IMG/VR virus record: IMGVR_UViG_3300007542_000226
Span: 1-21,685 of that record
Length of the DNA stretch: 21,685 nucleotides
Origin: a virus
Direction: 5' to 3' (one strand)
Each line of letters starts with the position of its first letter. The first letter of the stretch is position 1. Position numbers and translations under genes: made by a program. Positions 8,087 through 13,987 of the stretch are shown here, piece by piece. Below the pieces are notes generated by a model. It did no database searches, had not been told where the DNA came from, and saw only the letters and a list, made by a program, of their open reading frames with translations.

Positions 8087-8800
8087 TTATATCGCAATGT
8101 TGCCCTCCGGGAGATTGAACAGGAAATCAGGCTGCGCCCCAAGATTGATGGTCGAGGACGGAACCGAATTGGCGATCAGTTGGGCGGTGCGGCTGTCGTA
8201 ATCGGCCCGCTCGTCGGCGTAGGCAAAGCCGCCGATGCGCAACATGCGCCAACGGGCGCCCTGGCGGATCAATTCCTCCGGAAGCAGGGAAACGTCCGTA
8301 TCCGCCGTCCAGGCGCTTTGCCCTGTCCCCCCCGAAGACTCGCACCATTGATTGGTCACATATTCGATCACCAGCGTCTCGACAGCCGTCGGTGTGGGAT
8401 CGATGAAAATGCGCTCGGCTGAATTCGCCGTGTCGTATTTGACCCGGAACCGCTTCCGGTTGGCCGGCAAAGAGACGATGGCGTTCTGGTAGAACTGCCA
8501 CTGCTGGGGCGTCAGGGAGCCCCTGATTTGCCAATAGTTCGTCTGGTCCCAGGCCGTGTTATTGACATATCTGTCATAGTCGCTCGGAAGCGCATAGGAG
8601 GCCGTGGCGTCCGCTGTCGTGATTGTATGCTCGCGGATCAGCTTCTGCCACGGATGCCGGTCCTTCAACTCCTCGCACGTCTCGCGCACAACCTGCAGCA
8701 ACCGCCGCGCGGTCTGGTTCGTGGAGCCCACTATGGCCGTGGGACGCTCCAACGAGACCAGATCGGCGACGTCCTGGCAAAGACTAAGCAGGGTTGCCAT
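8087..8800 (-). CDS. Head-to-tail connector / adaptor protein (P22 gp4-, T7 gp11-like)
   Basis: This is a 237-residue protein, close to the usual size of podovirus adaptor proteins. It opens with a helical bundle (LLSLCQDVADLVSLERP, then RLLQVVRETCEELKDRHPWQKL), the typical 'll..v....g......i.gs.d...rqll....ea..el....W..L' pattern. YALPSDYDRYVNNTAWD ('lP.Dy.......a.d') follows, then a segment on a W/QIRGSLTPQQW motif. The end is helical and packs on the portal in characterised relatives. It should form a 12-mer ring below the portal and join the tail nozzle. The ATG lies within the last 17 bases of the preceding gene. The motif pattern and its position just before the nozzle gene make the assignment fairly secure. 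Confidence 0.82.
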   Translation of the reverse strand: MATLLSLCQDVADLVSLERPTAIVGSTNQTARRLLQVVRETCEELKDRHPWQKLIREHTITTADATASYALPSDYDRYVNNTAWDQTNYWQIRGSLTPQQWQFYQNAIVSLPANRKRFRVKYDTANSAERIFIDPTPTAVETLVIEYVTNQWCESSGGTGQSAWTADTDVSLLPEELIRQGARWRMLRIGGFAYADERADYDSRTAQLIANSVPSSTINLGAQPDFLFNLPEGNIAI

Positions 8801-8981
8801 GTTCGATCACATTCACCTGCTCGGAAATGGCAGTGGTTAGGTGGGGGCTCACGGCGTCCCAGACCGCATCGACTGCTTCGCGGTAGCGGGCCTCGGAGAT
8901 ATACTGCCGTGGCATACCCTGGCTGGTGTAGCGCGCGGCGAGGCCGGTTTGAATGGCCTCTGCGATATAGTCGCGAATCAT
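8784..8981 (-). CDS. Small helical protein, unknown
   Basis: This 65-residue protein starts MIRDYIAEAIQTGLAARY and continues with 'YREAVDAVWDAVSPHLTTAI', apparently two amphipathic helices. The start at 8981 is set by a consensus AGGAGG five bases upstream and an ATGA overlap with the previous stop. The same frame is open further right, but that part lies inside the 181-residue gene and is not protein-like. The gene sits between the coiled-coil protein and the connector and overlaps the connector by 17 bases. A virion assembly role is possible. I do not recognise the family. Confidence 0.65.
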   Translation of the reverse strand: MIRDYIAEAIQTGLAARYTSQGMPRQYISEARYREAVDAVWDAVSPHLTTAISEQVNVIEHGNPA

Positions 8982-9523
8982 GCTGCCTCCTGTTCTTTCT
9001 TGGGTTGGCGAAGCTGGCTTTCCAGTTGCGAAATGCGCTGTTCCATCGCCTTCCGTTCCTTGTGCCAGGACGATTCCTTGGCCGTCGCCGGTTTCAGGAA
9101 GACCTTGGCGCGCGCTTGCAGGTCGCGGGCGCCGGGCCCCATCTTCTCCAACAGAGAGTCGGGCGCCTTGGCGATTTCCTCGATGGTGTGGACATTGAGA
9201 AATTGCAGTTTTGCGACCCAATCCCGCGTCAGGTAGGGCCATTCGCGAATGTCGGTGCCGTCGATCACCTGACGGTCGCGGCGTTCATGGAACCGCTGAT
9301 AGACCTCTGGCCATCGTTTCTTGTCTTTGTCCGTCACCACGCGGTCGACAACGGATTTGTCATCGCCGGGCACGAGGATCTTGACCCGCTCGACGTTGCG
9401 CGTGACCACATGGCCTTCGCGGTCCGTCGCGGCCTGATCGACCATCGTTTCATGGTAGAAAAGGGCCTTGGCCGTGTCGGATTCATCCTGACCGACCGCA
9501 ATCCAATACTGTTCGTCTTCCAT
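8978..9523 (-). CDS. Conserved phage protein with C-terminal coiled coil
   Basis: This is a 181-residue protein. The middle contains 'RVKILVPGDDKSVVDRVVTD' and KKRWPEVYQRF, followed by DGTDIREWPYLTRD and a helix-hairpin-like stretch (LNVHTIEEIAKAPDSLLEKM with GPGARDLQARAKVFL). This order ('pGD..s.vdr.vtd..k.RWP..y..F.......GT.l.eWp', then an 'l....i.Tve.la' helix) recurs in phage head-tail regions with no function assigned, as far as I recall. The last 30 residues (HKERKAMEQRISQLESQL) form an obvious coiled coil. GAGG lies four bases before the ATG at 9523, and the start overlaps the upstream gene by 41 bases. It is probably a structural or assembly factor; function is unproven. Confidence 0.75.
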   Translation of the reverse strand: MEDEQYWIAVGQDESDTAKALFYHETMVDQAATDREGHVVTRNVERVKILVPGDDKSVVDRVVTDKDKKRWPEVYQRFHERRDRQVIDGTDIREWPYLTRDWVAKLQFLNVHTIEEIAKAPDSLLEKMGPGARDLQARAKVFLKPATAKESSWHKERKAMEQRISQLESQLRQPKKEQEAA

Positions 9524-10268
9524 GTGTCCTCATAAGTGCCGCGACCAGGCCGTCCCCGTGGACATGCACGACGGGCGGGCGGATCGCGTTCATGTTGCGG
9601 AGTTGGCGAAAAAAGGACCGCGCCTGTCGCAACAAACCAGGCGTCGTCACGTAGGTCTGACCGAACAACTCGACGGGAACGCCTTCCGGACCGGGATTGA
9701 CCCGGTGTGCGTAGGCATGTTGCCCGCTGCAGTCGAACCCCCACAGATGGAAGACCGTGCAGCCGCGCAGCCAATGCAGGGACAGCGCCCGGTGGATCGC
9801 TCCGGTCCCCCCATCCACTCTCAGGGATGAGGAAACCAGATCGTCTATCGGCGCGCTGTTGCCGATATGGAACAGCCGCACGGTGTAACCGGCCAGCTTG
9901 TCGAAGACCGCCGGATCGCACTGCGAGGCCACGAAATACTCGACGCCAGGGTGCGGCGTGATTAGATCGGCCACCCCCGGCACGGGATCGACCAAGACGC
10001 ACCAATGCGGGATCACCCCATGCTCGATCAGATGATCGTGAGCCTGGTTGACCGCGCAAATCTGTTTCCGGCCCTTGATTTTCTTCGGATCGAGCGAAGA
10101 TCCTCCAGCGCAAATGTTGACTGTTCCCCTTGCCCGTCCAGGCTCAGGCAACCCCCTCTGCGCGTTCCTGCGGACATTCGCCCGTATCTGTTCTGTCGAG
10201 ACAGGCTCGCCAGACGGCGGCCATAAACCCGTCTCCCCGGATTTCGATGCTCCATTCGGGGAAGCCAC
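9483..10268 (-). CDS. Maf/DUF115-like Rossmann protein, second paralogue
   Basis: This 261-residue protein carries the pattern of the DUF115 / Maf flagellin-glycosylation / MptE-like superfamily. There is a Gly loop (VNICAGGSSLD, about residues 49-59), then 'CAVNQAHDHLIEHGVIPHWC' and LVDPVPG, a second part with GGTGAIHRALSLHWLRGC and FHLWGFDCSG, and a final HGDGLVAALMR. Every block aligns with the neighbour at 10144-10896. The start is GTG at 10268 with GGAGG nine bases upstream. A later TTG would remove QIRANVRRNAQRGLPE, which aligns with the paralogue's N-terminus, so the long overlap (125 bases) appears genuine. Superfamily members include sialic-acid-type glycosyltransferases for flagellin and pterin pyrophosphokinases. 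Which activity this one has, if any, is unknown. Confidence 0.8.
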   Translation of the reverse strand: MASPNGASKSGETGLWPPSGEPVSTEQIRANVRRNAQRGLPEPGRARGTVNICAGGSSLDPKKIKGRKQICAVNQAHDHLIEHGVIPHWCVLVDPVPGVADLITPHPGVEYFVASQCDPAVFDKLAGYTVRLFHIGNSAPIDDLVSSSLRVDGGTGAIHRALSLHWLRGCTVFHLWGFDCSGQHAYAHRVNPGPEGVPVELFGQTYVTTPGLLRQARSFFRQLRNMNAIRPPVVHVHGDGLVAALMRTHGRRTVLDCGRSG

Positions 10269-10896
10269 AGATCATTGCCTCCAAAGCCATTGCCTGTTGA
10301 ATCAATCCGCGCGGCACATCGAACGGTCTGCCGTCCATGACCACACGTTCGGCATTGGCGGCCGTCCGGATATGCTTCGCGCCGTATCCGCCGGACCCGT
10401 CGACGCCGTAGAAAATGAATTTCCGGTAGCCCAGGGCATCCCCCAGGAACGGAGCGCGCGTAGCCCCCGTCGGGCCTCCTGACACCATCATTCTGACCGT
10501 GCCCGAAAGGTGGTTTTGCGTCTCCGCAATGATCCGTTCCGTCCCCGCTCCGCAGTTGTTGTGCCAGAGCACCACGCGGTTCTCTCGCAGGGCGTCGAAG
10601 ACGAACGGATGCGAATGTGAAGCGATGTAGTAGGTCACGTCCGGATGCGGTGCCGACACATACCCGGCCACCAAAGGCAGCGGGTCGGCATTGATCCAGC
10701 CGTGGGGAATGATCCCCTTGGAAATCAAATGATCGTGGGCGCCGCCAAGCGTGAAAATGTCACCCTCGTCAGGATCCACGAGGTCAATCGACGGGCCAGA
10801 CCCGACAATGACCATAGCGCGTTCATGCGGTGAACGCGACCCGTCAACTTCCGGGAGATTGCGCAAAAGAGCGCCCCGGACGTGATGCCGAAGCAC
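10144..10896 (-). CDS. Maf/DUF115-like Rossmann protein, first paralogue
   Basis: This 250-residue protein starts at GTG 10896. It has a Gly loop VIVGSGPSIDLVD (about residues 29-41), the canonical 'GsGPSld' of the DUF115/Maf/MptE-like group. Next are LGGAHDHLISKGIIPHGW and INADPLPLV, then GGPTGATRAPFLGDALGYRK and FIFYGVDGSGG, and near the end RGDGFMAAVWR. The pairs 'GGAHDHLISKGIIPHGW' and 'VNQAHDHLIEHGVIPHWC' in the two neighbours show recent or maintained duplication. It follows the decoration-like gene after a 47-base gap that holds a hairpin. In known members the fold binds nucleotide-activated sugars or pterin diphosphates. Position among capsid genes suggests virion modification, but this is inference. 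An upstream ATG in this frame is not available. Confidence 0.8.
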   Translation of the reverse strand: MLRHHVRGALLRNLPEVDGSRSPHERAMVIVGSGPSIDLVDPDEGDIFTLGGAHDHLISKGIIPHGWINADPLPLVAGYVSAPHPDVTYYIASHSHPFVFDALRENRVVLWHNNCGAGTERIIAETQNHLSGTVRMMVSGGPTGATRAPFLGDALGYRKFIFYGVDGSGGYGAKHIRTAANAERVVMDGRPFDVPRGLIQQAMALEAMICGFPEWSIEIRGDGFMAAVWRACLDRTDTGECPQERAEGVA

Positions 10897-10916
10897 CGCG
10901 TCCGGGACAGGGTTGC

Positions 10917-10934
10917 GTGTTTTCCCAGAAACAC
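10917..10934. repeat. Perfect 6-bp inverted repeat in the gap after the decoration gene
   Basis: GTGTTT and AAACAC flank a six-base loop (TCCCAG) between the stop of the decoration-like gene (10944) and the start of the next gene (10896). A second, alternative 5-bp pairing, TTCCC (10922-10926) with GGGAA (10936-10940), shares bases with it. No T-run follows on the minus strand, so it is not a classical terminator. It could be an mRNA processing or stability hairpin that separates the highly expressed capsid genes from what follows. It is weak enough to be chance. Confidence 0.3.
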
Positions 10935-10943
10935 CGGGAACGC

Positions 10944-11447
10944 TTACGACTGGAATCGCGCGTTCCGCATGATGATTTCCTTGTTGGTGTTGGCGGCAGG
11001 CGCAGCAGCGACCGCAACCACGCCGACAAGGCGAATCGCGCCGGCAGAGGTGGCGTCATCGACATGACCCGCCGTACCAGTGGTGAACAAGGCTTCCGTG
11101 TCCGCCGCACAGGACGCGAGAATGTTGCCATTCACGCCGCCCTTTGGAGCATCGACACAGACCCAGCCGAAATCGTTGTCCGCCAGGGCCGTCTGCGCGA
11201 CCCCCAGAGTATGGCCCGCCGCGCCGCCAGCATCCGCCAGCGCCGTTGCTTCGCCATCCTCATCGATGGACACGAAATCGTACTGGTCAACCGCACCAGC
11301 CGCGTGGACATACATGAACGTCTGTCCCTCGTCGGCGAGTGCAATCGTGCCAACCTTGTACTGGTTGCCCTGATCGCTCAAAGTTCCGGTGCCGGCAACG
11401 GTCTCGGTGAGGTTAACACCGATCACGCCAGAAGTGATGAAAGACAT
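10944..11447 (-). CDS. Capsid decoration / cement-like protein
   Basis: This 167-residue protein is beta-rich and contains many Ala, Gly, Thr and Asp residues, with no Cys-based site or catalytic pattern. It starts MSFITSGVIGVNLTETVAGT and has strands such as YVHAAGAVDQYDFVSIDEDG and GWVCVDAPKGGVNGNILASC. Proteins of this size and composition directly after the major capsid gene are commonly head decoration or cement proteins that stabilise the expanded shell. BPP-1-like phages have a cement protein at this place. An AAGGAG overlapping the capsid stop, eight bases before the ATG, points to high-level coupled translation with the capsid gene. Only five bases separate the two genes. The call rests on position and composition. 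Confidence 0.65.
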   Translation of the reverse strand: MSFITSGVIGVNLTETVAGTGTLSDQGNQYKVGTIALADEGQTFMYVHAAGAVDQYDFVSIDEDGEATALADAGGAAGHTLGVAQTALADNDFGWVCVDAPKGGVNGNILASCAADTEALFTTGTAGHVDDATSAGAIRLVGVVAVAAAPAANTNKEIIMRNARFQS

Positions 11448-11452
11448 GATCG

Positions 11453-12421
11453 TTACTCCTTCAAGACGCCCTGGCGGGCGGCGTTGGACATGGTGAGGTT
11501 GCCCATGAAGATGATGGGCTTGACCATCGCGTCCTGGTTGACCGAGGACTTGTCCTCCAAAGGCGCGAAATTGGCCTCCGAATGGACGCAGAACTTGATG
11601 AACTCGGTATTCAGGAAATACATCCGGTTGGTGTCGATGTTGCTGTCGTAGAACACCTCCGCCATACCGCCCGGCCCGTAGTATTCCAGGGTCCGGAAAC
11701 CGGCGGCGCCCTTCTTCGGACTGGTGATGCGCTGGATGGCCTGCAGCGAATCCCAGTAGAACTTGAACTTGTTCGCCCCGGCGGGAATTATGTCAGGCGA
11801 ATCGCCATTCCGCACGCACTCAAGCCAGAGCGCATTCATATACCCCTGGATGTTGCTCGCGCTTGTGGTGTCGCCACCGTCGGTGGTCGCGTCGTAGACC
11901 TGCGATTGCCAGAACGAGAAGTTCGCCCGGTTGATACCGCCCGCCGTGCCGGTGGTCGGATCGTCCGGAACCAGCAACTGCAGGCCGCCGATCTGCTTTC
12001 CGCCGGTTCCCGTACCGTCCGACGCGATACCAGTCGCGATGTTGTTCATCATCGTCCGGTCGGCGTTGGTGATGCGGGATTCCAGCAGATCGAGGATCTG
12101 CTCGGCACCAGCGTTCATCCGGCGCTCCTTACCGGACATGGTAATGTTGACCGCCGCTTGCTTCCAGTTGTATTCGGCAGCGCTCAGCACGTCCGACGCG
12201 GACACATTGAGCACTTCATACCCGTCGTACCACTGGAAGGTGGAGTTTTCGGCGTAGTCCAGTTCGTGGACGATGGTTCGCCCGCCGGACAGTTTCTTGA
12301 TGTTCCCGCGCTCCTTCAGCTTGTAGAGAAGCGGGTTGTGGTTCGTCACGTTGTCCGCTAGCTTTTTCTCGCGATTGCGGTACGTGGTCGTGACGAGTTC
12401 CGAGAGATTCGGAGACGTCAT
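11453..12421 (-). CDS. Major capsid protein (HK97-fold, BPP-1-like group)
   Basis: This 322-residue protein has features of small HK97-fold capsid proteins. The N-terminal helix (SPNLSELVTTTYRNREKKLA) is followed by DNVTNHNPLLYKLKERG and IKKLSGGRTIVHELDYAENS ('g...pl...L...g..k...gg..i...l....n'). A central E-loop/spine part comes next (MSGKERRMNAGAEQILDLLE, RTMMNNIATGIASDGTG). Then there is a C-terminal domain with FKFYWDSLQAIQRI and FYDSNIDTNRMYFLNTEFIK, the typical 'p.g..y.ln...v.l'. It assembles the procapsid around the scaffold. Position (after scaffold, before decoration) is the standard one. TAGGAG lies eight bases before the ATG. No N-terminal cleavage region is obvious, in line with a separate scaffold gene. 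Confidence 0.88.
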   Translation of the reverse strand: MTSPNLSELVTTTYRNREKKLADNVTNHNPLLYKLKERGNIKKLSGGRTIVHELDYAENSTFQWYDGYEVLNVSASDVLSAAEYNWKQAAVNITMSGKERRMNAGAEQILDLLESRITNADRTMMNNIATGIASDGTGTGGKQIGGLQLLVPDDPTTGTAGGINRANFSFWQSQVYDATTDGGDTTSASNIQGYMNALWLECVRNGDSPDIIPAGANKFKFYWDSLQAIQRITSPKKGAAGFRTLEYYGPGGMAEVFYDSNIDTNRMYFLNTEFIKFCVHSEANFAPLEDKSSVNQDAMVKPIIFMGNLTMSNAARQGVLKE

Positions 12422-12432
12422 GATCTAGGCTC

Positions 12433-13377
12433 CTATGCGGCCCCCTGCCACGCCTGTTCCAGAGCATCCCGAGTTGTCAGAGCGCTCCCCGATCCTCCAC
12501 GCGACGACGTGCCGGCCACGCGGGCCGCTCCCGCCTTCCGGGCCTTATCGGCTTCCGCCTTGCGCTTGGCCTCAGCCTCTTTGGCGGCGCGATCCTGGTC
12601 TGCCTGCATCAGGCGCTGGCGGGTTTCGCCATTGCCCCAGACGGCCATTTCGTATGCCTGCTCAAGCGACTGTGCCGCGCCGGCGCCGATGAGTTGACCC
12701 ATCTGCTGTCGCACGGTGTCGAAATACGGATACTTCAGATTCCCGTCAGCGTCCTTTGCCGATTGGAACGCATCGATTTGATGCTGAAGCGCCGCCTCCT
12801 GCGAGGATTGGTATTGCCCCTGAAACCCCTGGAAGCCCTGCTGTAGCTGGGCAACCTGTTGTTTGAGTTGGGTGATTTGCTGTTCGGCCGCAGGATCAAG
12901 AAAGCCTTCGTCGTCGTCAGACCCGGCAAACGGATACTCGGCACCGTACTGCGCTGCCAGTTGGCGCAAAGCCCCTTCAGGGTCGTACCGGAGCATTTGA
13001 TGCGCTCCCGCCAAGCGGCGGATAACATCAACGCGGTCGACATTGTAAAGGGCAAGCTCGCTTGCCATTGGCGCGAAAACTTCATCGAGCGCCGCCTTCT
13101 CCTTTTGCCAGGAGGCGACCTTTTCGAATTTCTCGTTGTAGCCCTTCTCAAGGCTCGTGGCCTTGTCGAGATAGAGCGACCGGACCTCCGGCGGGAGGTC
13201 GTTGAAAGCGTCTTTGTCGATCTGCGACCAATGCTCCGGCGGCGCGATCTCTGGATCCGGCTCCGGTTTCGGGGCGGCTTCCGGCTCATCCCCGACGGCA
13301 TCTTTTATGCTGTCGCGGAGAGACTTCTCTTCGGTGGCTTCTTCCACACCGTCTTCTTCAATCTCTTCATCGATCAT
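12433..13377 (-). CDS. Scaffolding-like capsid assembly protein
   Basis: This is a 314-residue, strongly charged, helical protein. It begins with a very acidic segment (MIDEEIEEDGVEEATEEKSL) and a Pro/Glu linker. PPEHWSQIDKDAFNDLPPEV follows ('W....k..f..lp......'), a block I know from phage scaffolds and minor head proteins. Next is a Gln-rich coiled coil (about residues 165-195, with QLKQQVAQLQQGFQGFQGQY) and a basic Lys/Ala/Arg-rich helical tail. Scaffolds typically end in a basic helix that binds coat protein. It is directly upstream of the major capsid gene and overlaps the previous gene by ATGA. No protease motif is visible, so it is not an obvious protease-scaffold fusion. Confidence 0.8.
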   Translation of the reverse strand: MIDEEIEEDGVEEATEEKSLRDSIKDAVGDEPEAAPKPEPDPEIAPPEHWSQIDKDAFNDLPPEVRSLYLDKATSLEKGYNEKFEKVASWQKEKAALDEVFAPMASELALYNVDRVDVIRRLAGAHQMLRYDPEGALRQLAAQYGAEYPFAGSDDDEGFLDPAAEQQITQLKQQVAQLQQGFQGFQGQYQSSQEAALQHQIDAFQSAKDADGNLKYPYFDTVRQQMGQLIGAGAAQSLEQAYEMAVWGNGETRQRLMQADQDRAAKEAEAKRKAEADKARKAGAARVAGTSSRGGSGSALTTRDALEQAWQGAA

Positions 13378-13718
13378 ATGCTTACTTTCCCTGTGCTGAT
13401 TGACGCCTTGATCGCCTTCTCATTCGCGGGCTTCGCGGCGTTGCCGGTGCTCAGTTGCTCCAGCGCGTCCTTGATGTCCTGCCGGGCAGAGGGCGGCGTG
13501 TAAGGCGTTTCCTTGGGCATTTCGTTGCCCATCTCGACAAGGCCCTTCGCGCGCAAAGACTTGCGGTAGGCCGATTTCGATTCGTACCAGAGCCCGTCCG
13601 CCATCGATTTGAAGGCGTCGTGATGGTCCGAGATGACGTAGGGGGCCTTGGGCCGGGGCGGCGTGTAGTCCTTGGGAATCTCTAGAAATTCGCCGTCACG
13701 CCATATCCAACGCGGCAT
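13374..13718 (-). CDS. Small phage protein of the portal-scaffold interval, unknown
   Basis: From the ATG at 13718 (TAATG junction with the previous gene) this encodes 114 residues: MPRWIWRDGEFLEIPKDYTP, then APYVISDHHDAFKSMADGLW and YESKSAYRKSLRAKGLVEMG. The pattern 'v.sD.......maDG..y.SkSayR...ka.G..eiG' recurs in small proteins between portal and capsid genes of proteobacterial podoviruses, with no known function that I recall. A longer frame starts at 13862 but overlaps the previous gene and has a random, Arg-rich sequence, so I reject it. The stop overlaps the next ATG (ATGA). A structural or assembly role is possible. Confidence 0.75.
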   Translation of the reverse strand: MPRWIWRDGEFLEIPKDYTPPRPKAPYVISDHHDAFKSMADGLWYESKSAYRKSLRAKGLVEMGNEMPKETPYTPPSARQDIKDALEQLSTGNAAKPANEKAIKASISTGKVSI

Positions 13719-13987
13719 TAGGTCTCTTCCGGCCTGCGCTTCATTGCATGGGTGACGCGCGACTCCACGAGGCCTGCCAGCCCCGCTGCGTCGTTCATTT
13801 CTATTTCTCTTTCGCTGATTCGCGCGTGCAAGCGCATCCCGTCTGGCGAGACCAACTCGCATATGACGGCGTCATCGCTAAATACGAAGATTGCGCGGAA
13901 CCTAAACTTATGGGCAGCGGCTTCGTTTGCGGCAGCGACCACAATCGCAGCGAGTTTCTCAGGGTCGTGGTTCAACACCGGATACAT
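13718..13987 (-). CDS. Small unknown protein after the portal gene
   Basis: This 89-residue protein starts with MYPVLNHDPEKLAAIVVAAA. A compact alpha/beta pattern follows (RFRAIFVFSDDAVICELVSP, then 'GMRLHARISEREIEM') and a helical, basic end. The start is the ATG at 13987, whose A is the last base of the portal stop (TGATG). GAGAGG lies four bases upstream. A TTG one codon earlier is possible but less likely. I do not recognise the family. It lies between portal and scaffold genes and is probably co-translated with the portal. Confidence 0.65.
   Translation of the reverse strand: MYPVLNHDPEKLAAIVVAAANEAAAHKFRFRAIFVFSDDAVICELVSPDGMRLHARISEREIEMNDAAGLAGLVESRVTHAMKRRPEET

Noticed and set aside
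13719-13862. Extended start for the 114-residue protein
   Set aside because: The added part (MRVGLARRDALARANQRKRN...) is a shadow of the overlapping 89-residue gene. The TAATG start at 13718 fits the coupling seen elsewhere.
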